In this document: positions 44,348 through 55,599 of the stretch, piece by piece
Numbering within the stretch: the first letter of the stretch is position 1
Layout of the letters: the number at the start of each line of letters is the position of its first letter
From: Siphonodentalium dalli
Lineage: Eukaryota > Mollusca > Scaphopoda > Gadilida > Siphonodentaliidae
Assembly: GCA_032622095.1 (NCBI GenBank)
Contig: CP136066.1
Location: 169,458,664-169,522,663, forward strand
Reading direction: 5' to 3'
DNA: 64,000 nt
Notes under the pieces: model-generated
Database searches by the model: none
What the model was told of the DNA's origin: nothing
Seen by the model: the letters and a program-made list of their open reading frames with translations, nothing else
Translations under genes and position numbers: made by a program

Positions 44348-47300
44348 CTCATGGTGGTTTGTATGCACGTGTATGTCCAGAGCTAAACTCTTCATGAATC
44401 CACTAATTGAAGGTCCAGGAACAATATTTGGTTGGTAACACATTTCCCATTGAGGGCGAAATGGGTGAAATGGCCACGCCATTTTTGCGCGAAGTACTAC
44501 CATCCGACATGACTATATCTCCAGAACCGTTGGACATAGGAGGTTGTCTGGCCACCCTAAATGTGCGGAATGGCCACATTATGGGGGATCAGTAATACAT
44601 TTTCATATCCAAAAGTCAATGGTTTTAAGATAATTGCCAAAAACCCCAAAAAATCCATTTTAAGGGTCTGAACCCCAATTTTGGGGTTCAGCACATTTAT
44701 CTCAAAGTTGAGACACCAATTATAATTTTATTGACCTATATCCATCTGTGCCACATACATGTATCATTTCTGATATGTTCTGTACCATTATCGGATGGGA
44801 TTGACCTTCAAGGATCTCTTGATCCTGAAAATAAGGTTTTTGGATGGAATATATTGGTCGTAGCATGAAAAAAACCCAGACATTTTCCCAATAACAATGA
44901 TGTTGAGGAAATCGTCAATTATACGGTATTTGATCAGTAACCTAAAACTCCTGCAAATAGGTTACCTGGTGATATAATTGGATGTAGTTCATCTTTTGGT
45001 ATCTAGATTTCATGGCCTTTGGGGTGAGATGGCTGCCAAAATGGTTATAAATGGAATGACATATATCACATTAACAATATACTAGTAAATGAGTTCAATG
45101 TGTTATTTTCTTTAAACTTATGGGAGAACAGGATGTTTTTATGGTATTCTATTCTATTCTATTGAATTGAATTATACTCAGCCCACAAGTAGGTTTAGTA
45201 AATGTTGAGTTACTACAATTCGATCAATCAGTATGATTCGGTAGTCGAGCAGGTTGTGTCTTTTCAGTCCCACAGCAATTTTGATTGGCTGCACCACCAT
45301 TTTGTATAAAGGTTCTACAATTTCCCTAACACGTACCTTATTTTAGAACAAATAATTGCCTATATATATATATACACGTAGATGTATATTTGCTCTAAAT
45401 TGTTTCTGGTTCATATTTGGGAGTTTGTAAGAAAACAAGTCATAAGAAAGATGCAGTTGCAGTAATATTAAAATATATTGTCCTGTTCAAAACTAACAAA
45501 TGCATGTCTATTGGTTATTGGTGTGATATCCAGTAATAAAGACTGAACATAATCCTTCAGATTATTTTATAAGGGCTTTAGTCCAGTTATAATAAATCCA
45601 CACATTAAAAATATAGGGCTTCCATACATACAGAATATCTTCCAACTGACAATCGTTCCTTGTGTTCAACTGAGTGAGTTCATGTGAGGTTCATGGAAAC
45701 TTATTTGGCAAGCTTGATTCTAAAGTGTCTAGCTTTATGGGCTTGAAATTCCGAATGCAATCCTGTTGCGTTGTGAGTTCAGAGTGAGTTAGAAGAAAAA
45801 TACAAGCATCAGTTGATATGCAGATATAAATCCATACAAATCTACATTCTGCAGGTAGCCATGCTATGCAATACTCCCTCATGTTTCAACTTATCAAGGA
45901 AAAATGATCACATTACCAATGACTATTTAATGCTGTTAAATTTTATAAAGTACAGCCCATTTGAAACTGGTTTGCTGACCCAGAAATACTTTGTCTTATG
46001 ATCCGAGACTGGCCATGAGAAAAAACACATAAACGACATGGAAGTCAGTGACTAATCACAAATAGCCATCCACCATATTTTGTCAGATGTTTTTGTAGAT
46101 TCGTGGATGTTGTAATGCAATATAGATCTCCATTATAGTTGCACAATTTTATTTTTCATTTCGTCCCTTTAAATTGACTTTTATCTTTTTTATGTATGTA
46201 TATGTGTCACTCCAAAAATGTCAGTAAAAGTACTGTAAAAGTACTGTTATAGGCACAGGAGATATATATATATTTTACATGTCAAATATTTTGAACCCTG
46301 CAGGTACATGTATGTGTGTCAGTCGCTTTAGGTGTGTGGTGTACATGCAGTAACTACATGTATATTTTAGTGAAATTTATGGTCTGCACTCTGCAGTATT
46401 TAAAAAAACATGCTATGGCCATGCCTACATATACATATGTACACTGATTCTAACACTATGATTGTCAGGTTATAATCTATGTTTGAGGAAAGTTACTATG
46501 TATTTTTCATTTGTGTTGCATTTGTCAATATTAATGTGTCCACAGAAGCCCAGATGTTACTAGTGCAGAGCCCATTTAATTTCCATGAGACTGGTGGACT
46601 GCATGTCCATACTCCTATATAAACATGACTCTTATCAAACCAAGACGGTATTGTGTAGGTTTTACTAGAATTATATTTAGAAAAAACTCAACCATTATTT
46701 TCCACTGCCCTATATATCACAATATATTCATTTGGCAGTATTCATCCCAAGTTTAGTGGTGATGCTAATAAATTTGGTATGACACTCAGGTAGAGCAAAG
46801 CGATCTGAACAAATCGAGGATAAGCCACTCTGTGTAGAAAACATTAAAAAACATGTATATTGTGAAATAATTTAATAATGGCTGCTGGTTTTTACAAACT
46901 GGCCATAATTGAGATGATTATTCCTGTTGTTTACCAAACATCAGCGTACACATTAAATATTTTGAAATATATATGTTCTTGAATGTTTCATACAGACACT
47001 GACTTTTGCATAAATTGCTCGGATTAGCCAAACAATGCAAAAATAACCAACTTTAGGTAAAATGATGGTACTGTTCCTTAACAGAATCGCTTTGACCTAC
47101 AAACATCATAGCAATCCAGTAGTACCCATCAGCATGATATAAAATTAGCAGGACCACTTAACCTGGGGTACGTGGTATTAAAAATGAAAATATCTTTAAA
47201 ATGGTAAGTTATGAGGGCTATTAGCTATTATGAAGAATTATGTTAATAAAATTATAGACCCTCATCTTCTTCAACCTGCAAGTGCTGCAACTATCATGGC

Positions 47301-48453
47301 CAATCAAAACTAATGTGGGACTGACAAAGGGTGATTCTACTATTGATTGAATAGTGATGATTCCATCATTTCCTTTTGTGAGATGAGGTGTCCTTTTGGA
47401 AGAATTGATTACTTCTGAAATATATACTGGTATATATGGTCATCTCTTATCTGATTACAACATGTTTTTACAAGGCCCAGATGCAATACCCATTTTAATA
47501 TCGCAACATGTGGCTGCTGCATGAAGCAAACAACTGGTCATTCCATTTAGTAAAAGTGTTTAGCATGTTTCATAGCTTTGTTGATAACAAATTATGAAAA
47601 CCTCTTTTGTTCAATCTGTACATTTCTGTTGATTAGAGCACAATTGTTACCTGATTTTTGGTAAAGCACACCCGTTTCCAAGGCATGTTCAAAGTCGGGA
47701 AGAGCATATGTTGTGTGTCGGGGTCAACACATTCTCAGCAGCAATTTCCAGCTAATCCCATTGTGTGTGGTCAAGTGTGCTCTTAAGTCGGTCAGAGCGT
47801 GTGGATAGTTCTTTAAAAAGTGTCATACATATGTTGTGGCCTTGGTGGTATTGTATACTTGTGGTGCGTAACATGCTGAAATCGTTTTTTGGCAATTATC
47901 TTAAAAACCATTGACTTTAGGATATGAAAATGTATTACTGACCCCCCATAATGTGGATTTTCAGGGTCAAGAGCTCCTTGAAGGTCAATCCCATCCGATT
48001 ATGGTACATAAATTATACCTGTATGTTGCACCGATAGATATATATCAATAAAATTCTAATTCGGGGCTCAGCTTTGAGATAAAAGTGCTGAACCCCAAAA
48101 TTGGGGTTCGGGCCCTTAAAAATGGAATTTTTTGGGTTTTTGGCAATTATCTTAAAAACCATTGACTTATGGATATAAAAATGTATTACTGACCCCCCAT
48201 AATGTGGCCATTCTGCAAATTTTGAGTGGTCAGGCAAGTTGAGGCAACCTCCTATGTCCAACGGTTCTGGATATATAGTCACGTCGGATCACTCGGATGG
48301 TAGTACTTCGCGCAAAAAGGGCGTGGCCATTTCACCCGTTTCGCCCTCAATGGGAAATATGTTACCAACCAAATATTGTTCCTGGACCTTCAATTAGTTG
48401 ATTCGTGAAGAGTTTAGCTCTGGACATACAAGTGCATACAAAACCACCACGAG
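44348..48453. mobile_element. 4.1-kb element G with ~490-bp inverted termini
   Basis: The left arm 44348-44835 is the reverse complement of 47957-48453, with good identity throughout. Landmarks are GTCCAGAGCTAAACTCTTCA, AACAATATTTGGTTGGTAAC, TGGGAAAT..GTTACC, CCCCAATTTTGGGGTTC and GGATGGGATTGACCTTCAAG. Identical CTACTAGAGTAG copies flank it directly (44336-44347 and 48454-48465). The right arm carries an extra ~73-bp partial repeat at 47885-47957. The 3.1-kb interior is AT-rich with no ORF above about 65 codons, so it is non-autonomous. Superfamily unknown. Confidence 0.8.
46804..47172 (+). repeat. Repeat K, copy 2
   Basis: It matches 5995-6362 in order (AATCGAGGATAAGCCA, ATTTAATAATGGC, GTTCTTGAATGTTT, AAATAACC, ATAGCAATCCAG, GGACCACTTA). 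It lies inside element G, so it either inserted there or is captured sequence. This copy has no SINE. Confidence 0.55.
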
Positions 48454-48469
48454 CTACTAGAGTAGTCGT

Positions 48470-49755
48470 CATCAATTATTTCGCAATCCATAAATATGAT
48501 AACATATACATGTAATTGCCTATCACGTATATTGGTTGACGGCCTCTCTTTCGTGCAGTGGTAATATTTCATATCGCGTATATGGGTTAACTGTCTTTTC
48601 CATTCATGCACTGATAAGATTTACGAAATACATTGACTCCCTTCGTTGTATATTTATTTGTCAACAACTAAAACATGCAGGCCATCATATGGTCATAGTT
48701 GCTGAAAGAAATATATGGCATTCTGCCCAAATGCACATAACGCACAACCACGCATTGTTTTACTTCTGTTCTGCTCTATACGCTAAACATTGTTTTATTT
48801 CCACCCCAACTACCATATATACCTACTGTCGCGCCCACTGACTACTAATATGATAAACGATTTATAATTAATGAACTCGTGTACTGTGTGGGCTTCGCTT
48901 GGTACAGAGACGACTACAAAAAGCTTACGCTTACTGTCGTTCCTTTCCCGACCAAATACCTATATCTATACATATATACATAACTATATGCAAATGGAAC
49001 AGAGTGAAATTTATTTATTATGTATACATGTATATAAAATTTGTAAATTAACATGTAATGAAATGTGTTGGAAAATAAACTATGCTTAAACTCAAGAACA
49101 CTAAACTTAACTGACCCGGTCCACCCGCCCACCACTTGAATATAAAACATTACCCATGCGATGAACAACATTGGACAAATCATTAAAAACAAGACCGTTC
49201 ATGTCCCATACAAAAGCATTTCGAAGTCTCCAAAAAGGTTGATGTTGATGTTGTGTGCTATAGCTAAACTATTATGACAATATAGTGTCGCCTTGCAGAT
49301 AAAAGGAACAATATTTGTAAGTCGATTATTGTAATTTTTCAAGGGAGATATATCGTTGATTTAATGGAATATGTTGTTTACTTATGTCGTTGTATGGTAA
49401 CGTCATCGAGGTATTTGTGCGTGTGTACCTATAACAAGTGCATGTTCTATGAAACGGAAATCGTTGTTAATATCACGCAACCTGCGACAGAGAAGTGAAT
49501 CATAAAACCAGCTGACCAGTCATGCTCGATAAATAACGAGTATTGGAAACATTATCATGTGGTCGATAGCAATTGTGTTCACATGATGACATAGTTTATT
49601 GTACTTCCATGACAAAGGAATGTTAAATAACATACGGCAGGAAAAACAATGGGGGATTGGAGCAATAGTGATAACAACTTAATTGTCTCACGTAATATGT
49701 AGCTGCCCAGCATCAAAGCATCATGTAATGACGATTCACAAACAGAGTGATGTTT
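48470..49755. other. No gene recognised
   Basis: Frames of 60-100 codons occur on both strands without motifs or matching repeats. Confidence 0.35.
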
Positions 49756-49761
49756 ACATGT

Positions 49762-50350
49762 ATTCGACATATCCTCGTGTACATATATAGGTTCATATTG
49801 GACCTACATATTCAAATAATTAGGTTCATATTCAACATATTATTTTGCAAATAGGTTGATATTGGACCTAAATAGTCACATAATATTGTTCATATTCAAC
49901 ATATCCTCGTGTAAATAGGTTCATATTGGACCTACATATTCACATAATTAGGTTCATAATCAACATATCCTTTTGCAAATAGGTTCATATTGGACCTAAA
50001 TATTCACATAATATTGTTAATATTCAACATATCCTCGTGTAAATAGGTTCACATTGGACCAAAATATTCACATAGGTTCATGGACTTAATTGATTCTGAA
50101 ATAAGCCCAATGTGGACTTACTGACCGAGTACTGTTTACTGTTCTCTGCCTACTTATCTGGTGTATCACTTTCTAAAAATTGAATTTTATGAGTTGGAAC
50201 TTCATAAAATCATATTATGGTACGATAGTACCATGGTACGTGCGTCAATTTATTACCACATTGAACCTAAATATTCACATATGTTCATATTCAACATATC
50301 TTCGTGCTAATAGGTTCACATTGGGCCTACATATTCCCATTTGTTAATAT
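49762..50350. repeat. 64-bp satellite, ~5 copies plus an outlying 1.5
   Basis: TTCAACATATCCTCGTGTAA-type starts occur at 49763, 49831, 49895, 49959 and 50023. Each is followed by ATAGGTTCATATTGGACCTA and ATTCACATAAT. After ~170 bp of unrelated sequence, a further 1.5 units lie at 50262-50350. Alternate units share variants (CCTCGTG vs TTTTGCA), suggesting a 128-bp dimer. Confidence 0.85.
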
Positions 50351-50656
50351 CGGACTTAATTGATTCTGAAGTAAGACCAAAAGTGGACTTAAGCAAGTTA
50401 TTCCGTTTTATGTCGCGGGCCACAGTGAAAACACATTATAAATATAAGACGTCTTATTCTAGTTAGTCGATTTAGGTTAATATATAGCGTAAATCATATT
50501 CAAATAAAGCCGATATGGGCTTATTTGTGTTTTTGAAATAAGTTAAATATGAGCTTATTTACAGGAGAACGGGCTGATGTATTAGCTAATTTAGAGAGAC
50601 ACATTTGACGGCCGTCGGGATGATTGTTTGTGATTTTGGCGTTAAACTATACAATA

Positions 50657-51046
50657 CCCTTTATCCAACAGAACGGCCCTGTGCCAATGCATTCTCTTAT
50701 ATATGCGAGTCGACCATAGGTCGCCTCGCATATATAAGAGAATACATTGGCTTAACACATTAAAAATTATAAAATTGTTAAAGAATGTAAGAAAAATGGT
50801 AAAAAGTGTTAAAAAAAGATTTGTTTAGGCCAATGCATTCTCTTATATATGCGAGGCGACCTATGGTCGACTCGCATATATAAGAGAATGCATTGGCACA
50901 GGGCATAACTGTAACTATCACAATGTGGTCAAGGAGCCGGTTCCAATGATATCCATATTTGTATGGTTCTATTGAGACAGACCGAAGATATTTTAGGCTG
51001 TTGAAGCTTTATTTGGCCGGTTTTGGCAGTTTTGTTGGGTAAAGGG
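50657..51046. mobile_element. MITE A, copy 5
   Basis: 390 bp, same length as A1. CCCTTTATCCAACA and TGTTGGGTAAAGGG are the termini. Hairpins lie at 50683-50751 and 50829-50897. The right flank is TTAA (51047-51050), but the left flank is ATA. TTAAACTATACAA occurs at both sides (50642-50654 and 51047-51059), a 13-bp direct repeat rather than just TTAA. Confidence 0.85.
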
Positions 51047-51164
51047 TTAAACTATACAACAGTGTCACCAGTCTAATGGAAAACAAAAATAACGTCACTG
51101 GGAAGAACGCCGTCATACCATGAATCTCTTCTCTGGCAACGCCGGTGGATATCATATTCCATCA

Positions 51165-51420
51165 GTTCAAAAGCTAGGAACATTTTGATGTTCTGACGGG
51201 GAACTTTATACATGTAACATTGAAAGAACAATACAGGGAATATATTTCTTAGTTAATACCTGTTCCTCAAAAATGTATTTCACTGTAGGGGGTTCCAGCT
51301 CGAAATTACATGATCGTGATGACTTTTGTGAGTCGCTTTTGTAATAAGATTGAATTTATTACAAAATATACATGATTGTAAGTGACACAAAGCAAACATC
51401 TACTCATAACATGTACCAAA
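51165..51420 (+). repeat. MITE E fragment
   Basis: GTTCTGACGGGGAACTTTAT, GAATATATTTCTTAGTTAAT, CTGTTCCTCAAAAATG and GGTTCCAGCTCGAAATTACA follow the left half of MITE E (54060-54180). The right half is not recognisable. Confidence 0.5.
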
Positions 51421-51518
51421 ATTATGAAATCTCGAGCTGGGTCCTTCTTTAAACTAAACGGATTATTCCATTCATTTATACATTGGAAAGATATATTATT
51501 CATTTGGAGGTATGTTAA

Positions 51519-51974
51519 CCCTTTACCCAACAAAACGGCCAAAAACGCCAAAATAAAGCTTCAACAGCATAAAATACCTGTGCCAATGCATTCTCTTATA
51601 TATGCGAGTCGACCATAGGTCGCCTCGCATATATAAGAGAATGCATTGGCCTAACAATTTTTTATCATTTTTTAAAATAAATGTTTCTTACAATTTTTAT
51701 GACATAAAATAAAAAAACATCCATTACCCTGCAGGGAGCCCCACACATATATAGAAGCATAAAGAAGAGTGTCGTCTGCTCATGTTTGTCTGGGGCTCTG
51801 TATGGGTGAAATTATAAAATTGTTAAAGATTACAAGAAAACATTATTAAAATTGTAAAAAATTGTTAGGCCAATGCATTCTCTTATATATGCGAGGCGAC
51901 CTATGGTCGACTCGCATATATAAGAGAATGCATTGGCACAGGGTAAAACAAAATCCCGACTGTTGGGTAAAGGG
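51519..51974. mobile_element. TTAA-flanked MITE A, copy 6 (variant)
   Basis: TTAA lies at 51515-51518 and 51975-51978. Hairpins are at 51582-51650 and 51869-51937. The left ~60 bp (ACCCAACAAAACGGCC to AAAGCTTCAACAGC) is the reverse complement of the right end of A1/A5, so this copy has longer or rearranged termini. The centre holds ~110 bp not in other copies, including GAGCCCCA/TGGGGCTC arms near 51738 and 51788. Confidence 0.8.
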
Positions 51975-52019
51975 TTAAGGTGATAAAAACAGACGACAAA
52001 TAACAGTTCAGAAGGAGCC

Positions 52020-52200
52020 CTAGTTGTTGAGCTTCCAAATGTTGTCTAAGTAATTTGGAAGGAGACATTATAAATGAGATAGGTTAACTAATACACGAAA
52101 CATTGATATATCAGATTACTGTGCTCTGAAAAATAATGTCCATGGTCCCAGCCATTTTTCAGCGGTATTAAGCCTTCGCACAGAAGTGAAAAACGCACTT
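52020..52200 (+). repeat. Repeat F, copy 3
   Basis: GAGCTTCCAAATGTTGTCTA, GTAATTTGGAAGGAG, TACACGAAACATTGATATAT and CTCTGAAAAATAATGTCCAT match copies 1 and 2. Confidence 0.5.
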
Positions 52201-52405
52201 TTATTTGTACAATATCAGGAATTACAAACATGGAACACTTTTTTCTGTTCCATGCAGCGCAAATGGCTGTTTTTGTTTTGGACACAAACATCGTTTTCAA
52301 AGATGAATTTATGAATTCAATGCGTCTTTCTGGGAAATGTAATGCTCGTCGAAAGGTAGTATCTATGGACATATTTCGATACCGGAAAACATTCAAAAGC
52401 GGTTA
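52190..52405 (+). pseudogene. Weak LINE C-terminus relic
   Basis: In one plus frame GITNMEHFFLFHAAQ (about 52221-52265) resembles the Cys/His segment of LINE C-termini (…EHFLLxC…), with key cysteines missing. The frame stays open to 52404. On the minus strand the same DNA reads a 102-codon frame without motifs. The similarity is short. Confidence 0.25.
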
Positions 52406-52773
52406 GTAATATTAGGTGTTTTCCTTATGCGCAATCCGCAATAAATTAATGGCTTAGAATGCTTAATACTATAACAGTAAAACATGTCCCCGATATTAGT
52501 GCTACAATTCCAGCATTTTGGGTGTATTGTGACCATGGAGCGGTATTTAAACAGATGCAACACACGATGTACATGTACAGCATGCACTGGTAGAAGTGGT
52601 TCAGTTGTATTCAAAAGCGGGGAGTGAAATGGTATCTGCTTTGGGAAGTTTAATGTAACACTGACATGCCAAGGCGAAGATTTTAACAACGAGAGAGTGT
52701 CTCATTCAAATTAATCTCTATTGTAAACCTGCACCAGGTCAGTACGTGCAATAACACAGGTGGACAATCCTCT

Positions 52774-53135
52774 AAATAGTTTGTCTGTCATTTGCAGAAT
52801 GAGGTCCACAAAGGGTGAATTAATTTAGTGACGCTATCCCGAACGGATGACTAGCGTCACCCAATCCACCCTTTGGGATCCTCATTCTGATGTGGTCTCA
52901 ACTGCTATGGGAGACCTAGGAAAATATTGAAGTTCCCCAGTTGAATTTGGTGATGTTCATCATTAATTTAGCCGCCTCGATAATAGATTTTATTTTCTGC
53001 AAATTAGAGGGGATATATATGTAGATACTGAAAAGAAGGGAGAAAGTAACTAAAAACAAGCTGCGCGGGGTAGTAACTAGTATCACTAAATTCACCCTCT
53101 GGGGATGTCATTCTGCAAATGACAGACACACTATT
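52774..53135. mobile_element. MITE L, copy 2 (expanded)
   Basis: The termini AAATAGTTTGTCTGTCATTT and ATGACAGACACACTATT match L1. The left hairpin (GCAGAATGAGGTCC...CCTCATTCTG) is kept, with a different loop. The right hairpin is broken up by ~200 bp of other sequence, and only its distal arm (ACTAAATTCACCCTCTGGGG to CATTCTGC) remains. Confidence 0.65.
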
Positions 53136-53516
53136 CAATGCTTGACACAGCCACTCCTTACTGCATGATCTGCATATCTGAGGCACCGCGGTGCATTATA
53201 CGCATATAAATGCATCGTATGTTTGGGTAATATTTGGTTAAATATACAGTCGATGTGTTTACAATCTGTCGGAATGTGCCAGGGTCGTGCTAATACTATT
53301 CTCGGTTATTCACGCCACGTATTCGATTTGTTGTGGGGCTTGGAGTATACAGGGCATCGCATATAAGTTGGATCGAGTCGAATCACAGTATATAATGTTA
53401 GTAATGTTCCATGTCAAATAACGTGCAAGCTGAATTCAGAACAGCAAACGAAAGCAAGAAATCGCACCGTGCTTTAAGTTACACTAGATCAAGCCATGAA
53501 TCTCGACTCTGGTTAA

Positions 53517-54011
53517 AGGTATGGTTGGCCTTGGCAGTAGGTATCCTGTGAAAATATTTCCACCCGTCAAAAACCGCCACAAACAGAAAGAACAACAAAA
53601 TGTATAGACAGACTTTGTCCGTATACAAATAAGAAATATCGCATAAAGAGTATGTTATTGTCATATTTTTAACCATTGTTATGTAAACAAAAGCATAAAA
53701 AGTTACTTTTCTGGTGTTTGTTTATATTATGATGGTAAACATAAAGAGCGTTCTTTGTGGGTGAATTCCTGATATGGAACGAATAAAGAGCGTTTATGCC
53801 ATTTTTGTGTGATTAGCCAGCAGCATTGTGTTCTCTTCTGTAACACAACCAGGCTCTTGCTTAGGTAAAATATAGTAAATCTTTATGATAACATGCTGTT
53901 TACGCGATGGTCATGGTATATATGAACGAAACTGTATGCGTTTTAATGTTTTTCTGTTTACGGTGATTGGAACAAATATGAATATTTTCGACAACTAAGG
54001 CCTCACGTGCC
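53517..54011 (+). mobile_element. TTAA-flanked MITE D, copy 2
   Basis: TTAA lies at 53513-53516 and 54012-54015. It starts AGGTATGGTTGGCCTTGGC and ends GGCCTCACGTGCC. ATAAAGAGCGTT occurs twice (53750, 53783). Its right TTAA is also the left TTAA of MITE E copy 2. Confidence 0.8.
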
Positions 54012-54015
54012 TTAA

Positions 54016-55112
54016 TGCCCGTAGAGATCATGTCCCACCAGTATAAAACCTTGCAACTTTTTGACAGGGAACTTTACAAAGTCGAAAAATAACGGGGGGG
54101 GGGGGTATATTTCTCAGTTAATATATATGTTCCTCAATAATGAACTTCACTGTAGGTGAAGGTCCCAACTCGAAATTTCACAATTTAAGTGACTTTGAGT
54201 GATTTTGCTTTGAGTAGCTTACAGTTATGTAATTTCTTCTGGGTAATTATTTCAAGGTACATGTATTTGGGATATCGGCTCACAAAAGTCATATAAAAGC
54301 AGGCAATTCCGAGCTGGGACCTTCACCTACAAAGTACATTTTAAGGAACAGATAACAACTAAGAAATATATCCCCCGCGTGAATTTTTCGACTTTATAAG
54401 GTTCCCTGTCAGAACTTCAAAAACTCAATAAGGCCATATTTGAGGCAACTCAAACATTTATACTAACAAGCAATCGATTTCGTTAGTCGCCAATTGTATT
54501 TCTGATATTCACAATAAGTAGCTGCTCGAATTTGATAGTCTTCAGAGACACAAACAAAAAATGATATAGCAATAAATCATATAAATGTATATAGCTAACA
54601 ATGTAGCAATAATTTCAATAACTCGATCCAAAAAACAAAAACTAAAACAAAACAAAATTAAATAAATTAAAAAAAGCCATATTAAGGTATTGGCAAACTA
54701 TTGACTCCACTCGACACAAATAGTTTTAAATTTTCCTATGTAAAACAATAACATGCATAAGGGTAGTGATCATTGTAAATATATGTGTTAATTGCTCCCC
54801 CCCCCCCCTCTGTTCCCACCCAACTGTTCGTTAATCTTCTTATCATGCTCTGTATCTCTTCCTCTCACTTAATCTTGACTTCCACTTCTCACTGAACACT
54901 ATATATGTAATCTATTCTCCTCTGAGGAGATGGCTCTATATAAGCATCTGATGCTTGTTGTCAAATCCTCTTCATCCCTTCTAGTCTTCTATTCATACAT
55001 GTGTCATATGTTTTATAATTATATAATTTTGGGAAGAAATAAAATATCGTTTAAACTAGAACTTCAAAAAGTTCCCAGGTTTTGTACTGGTGGGACATGA
55101 TCTCTACGGGTG
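54016..55112. mobile_element. TTAA-flanked MITE E, copy 2, with an insert
   Basis: TTAA lies at 54012-54015 and 55113-55116. Terminal arms TGCCCGTAGAGATCATGTCC and GGACATGATCTCTACGGGTG pair closely. The inner pair GAAGGTCCCAACTCGAAA/GAGCTGGGACCTTC is as in copy 1. A 634-bp insert (54424-55057) separates the right arm. A G run sits at 54092-54102. Confidence 0.8.
54424..55057 (+). mobile_element. 5'-truncated LINE 3' end inserted in MITE E
   Basis: AGAACTTCAAAAA is duplicated at 54411-54423 and 55058-55070, a 13-bp TSD typical of target-primed insertion. The 3' end GAAATAAAATATCGTTTAAA closely resembles the 3' end of the LINE at 14263. No coding remains, only 3' UTR-like sequence with an A-rich stretch (54605-54665) and a C run (54797-54808). 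Confidence 0.65.
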
Positions 55113-55346
55113 TTAACCGGAGTAGAGATTCATGGCATGAACTAAAGTTGCAGTAATTTTAGGGATTTAAATTTCAGACGAAAGTGTGCGTGTGCATGGT
55201 CGTTGAATATATATACCCCAACTGATATGGCACCAAAACATTAAAGATGTCACCGCAACATTATTAGATTCCCTGTCTGATTTAACACCAACATGTTATT
55301 TGAGTCCAGTTATTATAGATTTCGTACCAGTATTACGATGTATATA

Positions 55347-55524
55347 CAGTAATTCCCAAAGTAATTGACCACTTAACCACAGCAGAATTATGGGTAACTT
55401 TTCAGGATTTAGCCGGAAATATGGCTTGTTGCCATTCATCGGAAAGCTCTCAAGCCATATTTCCGACTAAATCCTGAAAAGTTACCCATAATTCTGCTGT
55501 GGTCAATTACTTTGGGCATTACTG
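55347..55524. mobile_element. Tc1/mariner-like MITE, near-perfect hairpin
   Basis: CAGTAATTCCCAAAGTAATT and the complementary AATTACTTTGGGCATTACTG are the termini, with TA on both sides (55345-55346, 55525-55526). The arms are ~80 bp with only a few differences and the loop is ~22 nt. CAGT starts and TA duplications are the established pattern for Tc1/mariner. The close arm match suggests a young copy. Confidence 0.8.
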
Positions 55525-55599
55525 TATGAGCGTTTCGACTAATCGCGATTCCCTTATCTATAGCTTAGATGTGTCGTGTTTAGACAAACAGTATAGCAT

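Noticed and set aside
13167-51937. Regular hairpin repeats considered as a CRISPR array or pre-miRNA gene cluster
   Set aside because: Copies are inside dispersed MITEs with TTAA flanks, not in an array with unique spacers. A miRNA gene would not be duplicated as mutually inverted pairs in every copy.
52393-52689. 98-codon minus frame beside repeat F
   Set aside because: No motif, and the neighbouring DNA reads better as a decayed LINE on the other strand.
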